From assembly GCA_030618975.1 (NCBI GenBank), contig JAUXCH010000010.1:1-19549 (forward strand): DNA of 19,549 nt, read 5' to 3'. Shown piece after piece: positions 1-7,823 of this stretch. The translations under genes were made by a program, and so were the position numbers. Source of the DNA: Planctomycetia bacterium. Its GTDB lineage: Bacteria; Planctomycetota; PLA2; JAEUHO01. The number at the start of each line of letters is the position of its first letter. The first letter of the stretch is position 1. The notes beneath the pieces were generated by a model. That model was given only the letters and a program-made list of their open reading frames with translations. It did no database searches and was not told the origin of the DNA.

Positions 1-336
1 CACCTCCCGGTCCCGGGCCACGTCGGCCGCGACGAGCGAGGAGCCCGGGTACGCGCTGCCCCGCACGACGGGACGCGCGAGGTACCAGCGCCGCCAGAGC
101 GCGGTGTGCGGATTGTCCCCGAGTCGCTCCCGGTCGGCGAGCAGACCCACCCCGTGGGGCCACTCGCCGCCGTCGCCGAGCACGCACTGGGCGTAGCCGG
201 CGAAGGTGTCCGCGTACCGGAAGAACCCGCCCGGCCAGGTCCCGAGGACGGAGTCGAGCGCGGCCAGGAGGCCGACGTGCTTCACGACGTCTCCCTCGTT
301 GCCGCTCTTCTCGGCGTGGTCGTAGGCACCCGGCAT
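1..336 (-). CDS. RlmJ-like rRNA adenine-N6 methyltransferase, N-terminal part (cut by window edge)
   Basis: The reading frame is open from ATG at 336 to the window edge, so 112 codons are visible and the C-terminus is missing. RlmJ-family enzymes methylate an adenine of 23S rRNA (A2030 in E. coli) at N6, using SAM. The visible part follows the RlmJ order: a YDHAEKSGNEGDVVKH segment like the family's AGNxADVLKH; then FRYADTFAGYA like FLYLDTHAGAG; then EWPHGVGLL like the EYLEGIARI segment; then YPGSSLVAADVARDREV like YPGSPLIARLLLREQD. The SAM-site THAGAG is changed to TFAGYA, so this is a divergent member. The NPPY-type catalytic motif would lie outside the window. Two further in-frame ATGs (378 and 393) exist upstream, but homology favours 336. 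The gene is divergent from the DUF4011 gene. Family assignment is by remembered sequence pattern only. Confidence 0.65.
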   Translation of the reverse strand, partial: MPGAYDHAEKSGNEGDVVKHVGLLAALDSVLGTWPGGFFRYADTFAGYAQCVLGDGGEWPHGVGLLADRERLGDNPHTALWRRWYLARPVVRGSAYPGSSLVAADVARDREV

Positions 337-365
337 GCCGGAAGCCTTTCCCGGCGCGGCGTCCC

Positions 366-395
366 CGTCAAGCGGCATCTCGTCAAGCGGCATCC
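366..395. repeat. 15-bp tandem duplication near the start of the RlmJ-like gene
   Basis: CGTCAAGCGGCAT occurs at 366-378 and again at 381-393, a 15-bp period with two copies. Read on the minus strand, each copy carries an in-frame ATG (MPLDE, MPLDG) ahead of the preferred start at 336. The duplication therefore creates extra candidate start codons without changing the frame. Confidence 0.8.
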
Positions 396-430
396 ACGGC
401 GGGTAGCGTCCACCGTATCCTGTGCTACTC

Positions 431-474
431 AGGGGTGCGCTGCACCCCTGCGCCTCCAACCCGGCTTCGCCGGG
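431..474. repeat. Two adjacent hairpins in the divergent intergenic region (REP-like)
   Basis: AGGGGTGC (431-438) pairs perfectly with GCACCCCT (442-449) around a 3-nt loop. CCCGGC (460-465) pairs with GCCGGG (469-474) around TTC. A further GTGCACCCCT copy follows at about 490-499. The segment lies between two divergent genes, so it is not a normal terminator position. It could be a dispersed REP-type element or regulatory dyads. No sigma-70-like boxes were convincing here. Confidence 0.45.
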
Positions 475-521
475 CCTGCGGCTACCCCTGTGCACCCCTT
501 GCTCCGTGCCCTGGATCGACC

Positions 522-3500
522 ATGACCGAGCCGATCGAAGCCCAGCCTCACGAAACCCCGACGCCTCCCCCCACCGAGCCGCCTGGGGAAGTCCCGAGCG
601 ACCGGATCGCCGTGGAGGTCGACGTCGACGCGCACGTCGGCTACGCGCTCCAGGCGAACGGAGTTCCGCTCGTCAAGGCGCTCCGGGTCCTGAATCTCGG
701 GGACGCGCCCGTCGCCGGGCTCCGGGTGGCGCTCTTCGTCGAGCCGGACCTGTCCCCCCGGGTCGAGCTGCCTGTCGGGGACATCGCCGCTCACGGCAGC
801 TGGCGATTCGACGCGCTCGGGCTGCCGATCTCCACCGCGCGCCTGGCCGAACGGACGCAGGCCGAAGAGGGCACGCTCTGGATCGAGGCCACCGGGGGGG
901 ACGAGGTCCTGCTCCGTAGTGCCACCCCGCTCGAGGTCCTGGCCGCCGACGAGTGGCCGGGCACCGACTCGCTCCCGGAGATCCTCGCCGCGTTCGTCCT
1001 GCCGGAGCACCCGGCGACCCGGGAGCGGCTCGCGTCGGCTGCAAGACACCTGGAGACGGCGACCGGGGACGCGGCCCTCGACGGCTACGACCGCCGCGAC
1101 CCGACCCGGGTCCGGGCCGTCTCCGCTGCGCTCCACGCGGCGATCGCGGACCTCGATGTGGTGCTCGAGGACGAACCCGAACCGGAGCGTTCCGCCGCAC
1201 GTCGAATCCGCCCGCCCGACCGGATCGCCGCCTCGAAGACGGCGACCCGTCTGGACCTGGCCCTCTGGTTCGCGGGCCTCTTCGAGGGCGCGGGGCTCCA
1301 CCCGCTGATCGTGCAGCTCGACACCGGCCCGCTCGTCGGCGTGTGGCTCGCGGACGAGAACTTCGTCGACCCGGCGATCGACGAGCTCATGCGCCTCCGG
1401 AAGCGGTTGGAGCTCGAGTCGATCGTGCTCTTCGACCCCGCGTCGGCCGCGAGCGGATCCACGACGTCCTTCGAGGACTCGGTACGGGAGACCGCGCAGG
1501 CGGTCGAGCATGCGCGCGTGGAACGGCTGCTCCTGGCCATCGACGTGGAGGCGGCCCGGCGCGCGCGCGTCGCCCCCCTCCCGTTCGGCGTGACACGGAC
1601 CGCGGACCCGGTCACGCCGGAGCCGCTCGAGGAGGAGCCCCCCGCGCCGGCGCCCGCGGCTCCCCTGACGCGCGTGGACCGCTGGAAGCGCCGCCTCCTG
1701 GACCTGAGCCTCCGCAACCGCCTCCTCAACCACCGCACGACGTCGAAGACGATTCCCCTGGCCGGGCACGACCTCGCGCGACTCGAGGATCTCCTGTCCG
1801 ACGGACGCGTGTTCCGCCTCCTGCCCGAGCGTCCCGCCGGCGGAGCGGACGGCGAGGACGACGAGTCCGCGCTGCGCCTGCGCGAGCTCGAGTCCGGACG
1901 GCTGCGGACGACGGTGGCCGAGGAGGATCTGGAGCGCAGACTGGTCCGCGTGTACCGGGCGGCGCGCCTGAGCCTCCAGGAAGGCGGAGCCAACACGCTC
2001 TATCTCGCCGTCGGCTTCCTCCGCTGGTACGAGACGCCGGCGAGTACGACGGAGCGACGCGCGCCGATCCTCCTCTATCCCCTGGTCATGACCCGCCGCT
2101 CGGTCGCGGAGGGCACCAAGGGCTACCGCATCGAGCTCGCGGACGACGAGCCCCAGGTCAACGTTTCGCTGCTGCAGAAGCTCGAGGGCGAGTTCGAGAT
2201 TCGCGTCCCCGGCCTCGAGGAGCTCGACACCGACGAGAACGGCCTGGACGTGGCGAAGGTCCTCGACCGCTTCCGCGCGGCCGTCCGGCCGCTGCAGCGC
2301 TGGGCAGTCGAGGAGACGGCCGTCGTCGGGCTCTTCTCGTTCCGCAAGTACCTGATGTGGCTCGACCTGGACCAGCGCGAGCACGTGCTCACGCGAAACG
2401 AAGTCGTGAAGCACCTCTTCGAGACACCCGACCAGCCGTTCGCGGAGGACCTGGAGTTCCCGGACCCGTCGACCTTCGACGCCACCCGCCCGGCCACCGA
2501 CGTGTTCGTGCCGGCGCCCGCCGATTCCTCGCAGCAGACGGCGATCTTCGCGGCGGCCGACGGACACACCTTCGTTCTCGAGGGCCCCCCCGGGACCGGC
2601 AAGGCCCAGACGATCACGAACCTGATCAGCCACGCCCTGGCGACCGGCAAGCGCGTGCTCTTCGTCTCCGAGAAGATCGCCGCCCTCGACGTGGTGCACA
2701 AGCGACTCTCGCGCGCGGGCCTGGCGCCCTTCTGCCTGGAGCTCCACTCGAACAAGGCGAGGAAGCGCGGCGTCCTGGAGCAGCTCCGCCAGGCGCTCGG
2801 CGTCGCGGGACGCAAGGCGCCCGAGGCCTGGCCGCGAGTCGCCGAGCAGTTCGACACGGTGCGCACCGAGGTGAACGCGCACACGCAAGCCCTGCACGGG
2901 ACGCGCAGCTTCGGTCGGAGCGCCTTCCACGGCCTCTCCCGTCTCATCGCGCTCCGCGACGCACCGCGTGTCCGCTTGTCGTTCGGTGAGCACGACGCGG
3001 TGGACGCGGACGCGCTCGAACGCATGCGAAAGGTCGTCCAGGACGCGCGGGTCGCCGTCCGGACCGTCGGCGACCCCCGCGAGCACGCCTGGCGGGCTGC
3101 GCGTCTCGAGGAGTGGGGTCCGGCGCTCCCCGCGCGCGCGGAGGAGACGGGTGCCCGGGTGGCCGACGCCGCCTCCGCGCTCGAGGCAGCGAGCGCCGCG
3201 CTCGCCGCCGACCTCTCCGTGGAGCCCCAGGGGCTCTCGCGCCACGACCTGGACGCGCTGGCGGAGGCCGCGGCGCTGTTCGCCCGCACGCCCGTACCGC
3301 CCGAACGGCTCCTCACGGGGGGCGCCCTCCAGCTGGAGCGCGAGCGCGTCGAGGGCTGGATCGCGACCGGCCGCGTCGTGAAGGGCCACGCCGAAGCCCT
3401 CGGGACGCGCTGGCAGGACGCGCTGCTCGACCTGGACCTCCCCGCGCTCAGGACGCGACTCGAAGCGAGCGAAAGGACCTTCTGGCCCTTCTCGTGGTTC

Positions 3501-6458
3501 AAGGCGCGCGCCGCGAAGAAGCAGTTGAAGACCGTCCTCCGGACGGGCAAGCTGCCCGCGACGGAGACCCTGCTCGCGGACCTCGAGCCCGCCATCGACT
3601 GGCGCCAGCGCCGCGAGGAACTGGCCGCGGCCGACGCCGAGGCCCAGGCCCTGCTCGGCGCGCACTGGCGGGGCCGCGAGACGGACTGGGACCGGCTGGC
3701 CGGGATGCTCGACTGGACGGCGCGTGTCCGAAGCCTGAGGACCCGGCTGGGAGAGCGCGCGGCCGGCGATGCCGAGTCGCTCGGCGCCCGGTTCGCGGTG
3801 CTGGCCCGGGACGGCCGCGAGGTCTTCGCGGCCGACGCGCCCGCCGGCCGCCGGCGCGCGGCCTGCGAGGAGGCCGCCGCGGTCCTCCAGGCGGTGCAGA
3901 AGGAGGCCGAGGCCGCGTTCGACCTCGACGCCACCCTCGCCTGGGGCACCGGCGACGAAGCGTCCTACGTTCCGCGCGTCCGGTCCACGGCGCTCGCCTG
4001 GCGCGACCAGAAGGCGAAGCTGAGAGACTGGTGCGCCTTCGTGCGCGCACGGACGGCGCTGGACGGGGTCGGCCTCGAGGCGCTTCGCGAGGCGCTCGAA
4101 CGACGCGAGATCACGCCGGAGCAGTTGGAGGACGCGTTCGAGCACTCCTTCTACGCGTGGTGGATCGAGGCCCTCTTCGAAGCCGTGCCCGTCCTGAGGC
4201 GCTTTCGCGGGCCCGAGCAGGATGCGCGGATCGACGACTTCCGCCGGCTCGACGGCGAGGTGATGGACACGACGAAACAGGTCGTGCTCGCCCGTCTCGC
4301 GGTGGACCTGCCCTCCGGGCGCGCCGCCGCCGCGTCCCGGAGCGACTCCTCCGAAATGGGCCTCCTCCAGCGGGAGCTCATGAAGCGGCGGAACCTGCCG
4401 ATCCGGCGCCTGTTCGAGCGCATCCCGAACGTGCTGGTCCGCATCAAGCCCTGCATGCTGATGAGCCCACTGTCCGTCGCGCAGTACCTCGGCCCGGACT
4501 TCCCGCCGTTCGACCTGGTCGTGTTCGACGAGGCCTCGCAGATCCCCCCGTGGGACGCGGTCGGCGCCATCGCGCGCGGCGACAAGCTGGTCGTCGTCGG
4601 CGACTCCAAGCAACTGCCGCCGAGCAACTTCTTCCAGCGTTCGCAGGAGGGCGAGGAGCTCGACGACGAGGACGATCTCCGCGAGATGGAGAGCATCCTC
4701 GACGAGTGCATCGCGGCCCGGTTGCCGCGCCTCCACCTCGGGTGGCACTACCGGAGTCGCCACGAGAGCCTCATCGCCTTCAGCAACCACCGCTACTACG
4801 AAGACGAGCTCTACACCTTCCCGTCGGCCCTCCACGTGTCGCCGCGCCTCGGTGTGTCGTGGCGCCACGTCCCCGACGGCGTGTACGACAAGGGGCGCTC
4901 GCGTACGAACCGCATCGAGGCCGAGGCCGTAGTCGAGGAGATCGTCCGGCGCCTGACCGATCCCGAGGAATCGAAGCGCTCCCTCGGCGTCGTCACCTTC
5001 AGCATCGCGCAAGCGACCCTGGTCGAGGATCTCCTCGAGCAGGCGCGCCGGGACCACCCGGAGATCGAGCCCTTTTTCGACGACGACGGCACGCGCGAAG
5101 AGCCGGTCTTCGTCAAGAACCTGGAGAACGTCCAGGGCGACGAGCGCGACGTGATCTTCCTCTCCGTGTGCTACGGCCCGGACGCCGAGGGCCGGGTCGC
5201 CCTCAACTTCGGACCCCTGAACCGCGAGGGCGGGGAGCGCCGGCTCAACGTCGCGATCACGCGCTCCCGCGAGCAGGTGGTCGTCTTCTCGACGCTTCGC
5301 TCGGAGCAGATCGACCTCGCCCGCACGCAGGCGCGCGGCGCGCGCGACCTCAAGGCGTTCCTCGAGTACGCGGAGGTCGGGACCGCCGCGCTCGGACAGG
5401 CCCTCCGGCTGCCGGACGAGGTCAAGACCGAGTTCGCGTTCGAGACGTCGGTCGCCGAGGCGCTGCGGGCCGCCGGTTGGTCCGTGAAGACCCACGTCGG
5501 TTGCTCCGGCTACCGGGTGGACCTGGGCATCGAGGATCCGGACGAGCCGGGCCGTTTCCTGACGGCCGTCGGGAGCGACGGCGTCACCTACGGCCACGCC
5601 GCGACCGCCCGGGACCGCCACGGCACACGGCCGTTCGTGCTCCGCCACCTCGGGTGGGATCACGTGCGCATCTGGTCCACGGACTGGTGGCAGGACCCGG
5701 CCGGCGAGCTCGAGAAGCTCGTCGGCGGCCTCGAGACGGCGCGGGAGGCGCGGGCCCGGGCGCGCGAGGAGGCAAGCGCCCGGCCCGCGACCGGGCCGTC
5801 CCCGGAGGCGGCGCCGGAGCAGGACCCGGGCCCGGCCCCGGAGGACGAGACGCCAGAACCCGAGACGAGCCCCGACGTGCCCCTGGGCATCCTGCTGGGG
5901 GGCACGGCGTACGAACGGGCCCGCCTGGATCCCGGCACCGGCGAGCCACGGTCCTTCTACGACGAGAAGAAGGACGGGATGATCGTCCGGCGGATCGAGA
6001 AGGTCATCGACACGGAAGCCCCGGTGGCGCTCGGCGTGATCTCACGCCGCCTCGCCGACGCCTGGGGCCTCAAGAGGATCACCACGCGGCTGAAGGACCG
6101 CGTCGGCAGCCTGATCGCCCGTTCCGACAACTGGCGGTTCTCCTCGACGTCCACGGACTTCCTCTGGAAACGGGACCAGGACCCGGCCCACTACGAGGGG
6201 TTCCGCGTGCCGGCGAAGGGAGTCCGCCCCCCCCGGCGCGCGCGGCACATCCCGGCCGAGGAGATCGCGAACGCCGCGGGTCGCCTGCTCGCGGAGCACG
6301 TGAGCATCGAGGTCGAGGATCTCGCCCGCGAGACGGCCCGGGTCTTCGGCTTCCGGCGCATCACGGACAAGGTGCGCGCCCCCATGGAGGCGGGCGTCCG
6401 CCTCCTGGCCGAGCGGGGCGGCGGGATCCTGGAGGAGGGACGCATCCGGCTCCCGTGA
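522..6458 (+). CDS. DUF4011 / SF1 helicase / Vsr-like nuclease / DUF3320 protein, defence-type, with altered catalytic sites
   Basis: This is a 1978-residue cytosolic protein. Start ATG 522 is chosen because the 29 codons upstream run through the intergenic hairpins. Order of parts: a beta-rich N-terminus (about 30-140); a transglutaminase-like stretch (about 235-320); DUF4011 (about 383-600, opening RVDRWKRRLLDLSLRNRLLN); a split SF1/UPF1-like helicase with Walker A GPPGTGKA (688-695), a long helical insert (about 770-1270), Walker B DEAS (1336-1339), and later motifs HYRSR, VQGDERD and NVAITRSRE; a Vsr/DUF559-like nuclease fold (about 1640-1725, ending RIWSTDWW); an acidic Pro/Glu linker; and DUF3320 (about 1780-1978). 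As I recall, the DUF4011-helicase-Vsr architecture was reported as a single-gene anti-phage system. Key positions differ from family consensus: R243 and G269 for Cys and His, A695 for Ser/Thr, and G1684 for the acidic residue before SDG. Catalysis may therefore be lost. The downstream RNase gene overlaps it. Confidence 0.88.
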   Translation: MTEPIEAQPHETPTPPPTEPPGEVPSDRIAVEVDVDAHVGYALQANGVPLVKALRVLNLGDAPVAGLRVALFVEPDLSPRVELPVGDIAAHGSWRFDALGLPISTARLAERTQAEEGTLWIEATGGDEVLLRSATPLEVLAADEWPGTDSLPEILAAFVLPEHPATRERLASAARHLETATGDAALDGYDRRDPTRVRAVSAALHAAIADLDVVLEDEPEPERSAARRIRPPDRIAASKTATRLDLALWFAGLFEGAGLHPLIVQLDTGPLVGVWLADENFVDPAIDELMRLRKRLELESIVLFDPASAASGSTTSFEDSVRETAQAVEHARVERLLLAIDVEAARRARVAPLPFGVTRTADPVTPEPLEEEPPAPAPAAPLTRVDRWKRRLLDLSLRNRLLNHRTTSKTIPLAGHDLARLEDLLSDGRVFRLLPERPAGGADGEDDESALRLRELESGRLRTTVAEEDLERRLVRVYRAARLSLQEGGANTLYLAVGFLRWYETPASTTERRAPILLYPLVMTRRSVAEGTKGYRIELADDEPQVNVSLLQKLEGEFEIRVPGLEELDTDENGLDVAKVLDRFRAAVRPLQRWAVEETAVVGLFSFRKYLMWLDLDQREHVLTRNEVVKHLFETPDQPFAEDLEFPDPSTFDATRPATDVFVPAPADSSQQTAIFAAADGHTFVLEGPPGTGKAQTITNLISHALATGKRVLFVSEKIAALDVVHKRLSRAGLAPFCLELHSNKARKRGVLEQLRQALGVAGRKAPEAWPRVAEQFDTVRTEVNAHTQALHGTRSFGRSAFHGLSRLIALRDAPRVRLSFGEHDAVDADALERMRKVVQDARVAVRTVGDPREHAWRAARLEEWGPALPARAEETGARVADAASALEAASAALAADLSVEPQGLSRHDLDALAEAAALFARTPVPPERLLTGGALQLERERVEGWIATGRVVKGHAEALGTRWQDALLDLDLPALRTRLEASERTFWPFSWFKARAAKKQLKTVLRTGKLPATETLLADLEPAIDWRQRREELAAADAEAQALLGAHWRGRETDWDRLAGMLDWTARVRSLRTRLGERAAGDAESLGARFAVLARDGREVFAADAPAGRRRAACEEAAAVLQAVQKEAEAAFDLDATLAWGTGDEASYVPRVRSTALAWRDQKAKLRDWCAFVRARTALDGVGLEALREALERREITPEQLEDAFEHSFYAWWIEALFEAVPVLRRFRGPEQDARIDDFRRLDGEVMDTTKQVVLARLAVDLPSGRAAAASRSDSSEMGLLQRELMKRRNLPIRRLFERIPNVLVRIKPCMLMSPLSVAQYLGPDFPPFDLVVFDEASQIPPWDAVGAIARGDKLVVVGDSKQLPPSNFFQRSQEGEELDDEDDLREMESILDECIAARLPRLHLGWHYRSRHESLIAFSNHRYYEDELYTFPSALHVSPRLGVSWRHVPDGVYDKGRSRTNRIEAEAVVEEIVRRLTDPEESKRSLGVVTFSIAQATLVEDLLEQARRDHPEIEPFFDDDGTREEPVFVKNLENVQGDERDVIFLSVCYGPDAEGRVALNFGPLNREGGERRLNVAITRSREQVVVFSTLRSEQIDLARTQARGARDLKAFLEYAEVGTAALGQALRLPDEVKTEFAFETSVAEALRAAGWSVKTHVGCSGYRVDLGIEDPDEPGRFLTAVGSDGVTYGHAATARDRHGTRPFVLRHLGWDHVRIWSTDWWQDPAGELEKLVGGLETAREARARAREEASARPATGPSPEAAPEQDPGPAPEDETPEPETSPDVPLGILLGGTAYERARLDPGTGEPRSFYDEKKDGMIVRRIEKVIDTEAPVALGVISRRLADAWGLKRITTRLKDRVGSLIARSDNWRFSSTSTDFLWKRDQDPAHYEGFRVPAKGVRPPRRARHIPAEEIANAAGRLLAEHVSIEVEDLARETARVFGFRRITDKVRAPMEAGVRLLAERGGGILEEGRIRLP
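6431..6457 (+). promoter_or_regulatory. Ribosome binding site and GTGA stop/start overlap for the Mut7-C gene
   Basis: GGAGGAGGGA (6431-6440) lies inside the end of the DUF4011 gene. It is followed by GTG at 6455-6457, which overlaps the TGA stop at 6456-6458. This arrangement is typical of translational coupling and decides the GTG start, since no ATG is available nearby. Confidence 0.65.
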
Positions 6459-6925
6459 CGGACTCCGAGGCCAGGCGCCGCTTCTTCTGCGACGACCATC
6501 TGCTGAAGCTCTGCCGGTGGCTGCGTGCCGCGGGCTACGACGTGGCCTGGGAACGCGCCATCGACGACGGCGATCTCGTGGCGTGGGCCCGCGCCCAGGG
6601 GCGGATCGTCCTCACGCTCGACCGCGAGATCGCACGGCGCCGGCTCGCCGAGGGCATCGTCCACGTCCTGTCGAGCCACGACCCGCGCCGGCAGCTCGCG
6701 GAGGTCGCCCGCGCGTGGGAGCTGGATCTCGAGGCATACGCCTTCACGCGGTGCACCGTCTGCAACGTCGCGCTCGAGGAGGGCACGGGCACGGACGCCC
6801 CGCCGCGCGTACGCGAACGCCACACCGTCTACCGGCGCTGCCCGTCGTGTGGCCGCACGTACTGGGAGGGCACCCACGTCCAGCGCCTCCGGCGGCTCTT
6901 CGCCGGCGTGGCGAGCAGCGCGTAG
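6455..6925 (+). CDS. Mut7-C family PIN-like RNase with C-terminal zinc ribbon
   Basis: The protein has 156 residues and begins at a GTG that overlaps the preceding stop. The first ~95 residues match the Mut7-C RNase (DUF82) pattern: FFCDDHLLKLCRWLRAAGYD, then DDGD at 37-40, then GRIVLTLDRE at 49-58. The acidic residues D13, D37/D38/D40 and D56 are the expected metal-binding set of a PIN-like nuclease, and all are present. The C-terminal part is a zinc ribbon with Cys pairs C100/C103 and C129/C132. The length is normal for bacterial stand-alone Mut7-C proteins. The family is predicted to cleave RNA; substrate and role are not established here. The 4-bp overlap with the DUF4011 gene implies co-translation and a possible functional link. 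It may alternatively be a housekeeping RNA-processing enzyme that only shares the transcript. Confidence 0.85.
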   Translation: MTDSEARRRFFCDDHLLKLCRWLRAAGYDVAWERAIDDGDLVAWARAQGRIVLTLDREIARRRLAEGIVHVLSSHDPRRQLAEVARAWELDLEAYAFTRCTVCNVALEEGTGTDAPPRVRERHTVYRRCPSCGRTYWEGTHVQRLRRLFAGVASSA

Positions 6926-7155
6926 AGCCCCCCGTCACGAGCGCGAGGCGTGCAGCATGGCGAGCGCGAGGGCGAACTGCGCCACCCAGGCCAGAACCGG
7001 GATGGCGGCCACGGCGACCTCGACGTCGAGCGGGCCGGGCCCGGGTTGGTGGCGCGGGGGGGAGGGTCGATCCGAGCCGGGGCAGTTCTCCGCCGCGTAG
7101 GGCGGCGCGGAGGGTATCTTGGGCCGCCTGCCGAGGTATCTGGTGAGGCAGTCGA

Positions 7156-7164
7156 AGGGAGAGG
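7156..7164 (+). promoter_or_regulatory. Ribosome binding site of lemA
   Basis: AGGGAGAGG lies 4 nt upstream of ATG 7169. It selects this start over in-frame codons further upstream, which would extend the protein through low-complexity Gly/Arg sequence. Confidence 0.7.
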
Positions 7165-7168
7165 ACGA

Positions 7169-7771
7169 ATGAGCCTGTACAGCCTGATCGCGGGCGGCCC
7201 CCTGGCCGGCCTGGAGACCGGGGTCATCATCGCCATCGCGGCGGGCGCGGTGATCGTCCTGTGGGCCGTCGGCGGCTACAACACGCTCGTGCGGCGCCGA
7301 AACCACGTGGACGAATCGTGGGCCGACATCGAGACGGAGCTGAAGCGCCGCTACAACCTGATCCCCAACCTGGTGGAGACGGTGAAGGGCTACGCCTCGC
7401 ACGAGAAGGAGACGCTCGAAAACGTCGTCAAGGCGCGCAACGCCGCGGCCTCCCCCCACAGCTCGCCGGAAGCGCAGGCGAAGGACGAGAACCTCCTGAG
7501 CGGAGCCCTCCGCCAGCTGTTCGCCGTGGCCGAGGCCTACCCGGACCTCAAGGCCAACACGAACTTCCTCCAGCTCCAGCAGGAGCTGGCCACCACCGAG
7601 GACCGGATCCAGCGCTCCCGCGGCGTCTACAACGACAAGGTCCGCGCCCTCAACACGCAGATCGAGGTCTTCCCCTCGAACGTCATCGCCGGCATGTTCG
7701 GCTTCGACCAGCGCGAGTACTTCGAGATCGGGGACGAGGCCGAGCGCGAGGCACCGCAGGTCGAGTTCTAG
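7169..7771 (+). CDS. lemA: LemA family protein
   Basis: This 200-residue protein has one N-terminal membrane helix (about residues 16-38, rich in Ile/Ala/Val) followed by the LemA helical bundle. Family hallmarks in order are: YNTLVRRRNHVDESWADIE; LKRRYNLIPNLVETVKGYASHE; the ARNAA stretch; ANTNFLQLQQELATTEDRI; YNDKVRALNTQIEVFPSNVIA; and the closing FDQREYFEI. LemA proteins are membrane-anchored with the bundle outside. They are often next to TPM/YgcG-domain proteins or HtpX, but neither is present here. The next gene starts 52 nt downstream on the same strand and could share the transcript. Molecular function of LemA is poorly defined, but the family call is secure. Confidence 0.95.
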   Translation: MSLYSLIAGGPLAGLETGVIIAIAAGAVIVLWAVGGYNTLVRRRNHVDESWADIETELKRRYNLIPNLVETVKGYASHEKETLENVVKARNAAASPHSSPEAQAKDENLLSGALRQLFAVAEAYPDLKANTNFLQLQQELATTEDRIQRSRGVYNDKVRALNTQIEVFPSNVIAGMFGFDQREYFEIGDEAEREAPQVEF

Positions 7772-7823
7772 GCGCCTCAGCGGGTCGAGTAGGCTGGGCA
7801 CTTCCCCGCGGAGCCCACCTCTC

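Noticed and set aside
429..5663. A 1744-codon open frame on the minus strand opposite the DUF4011 gene
   Set aside because: It is a GC-rich shadow: Arg/Gly/Glu-rich translation with no domains, while the plus strand shows continuous helicase motifs.
6935..7030. Minus-strand hydrophobic peptide ending AVAAIPVLAWVAQFALALAM
   Set aside because: It looks like a membrane helix. However, the frame has no ATG before it outside lemA, only an internal GTG without a good RBS, so a gene cannot be supported.
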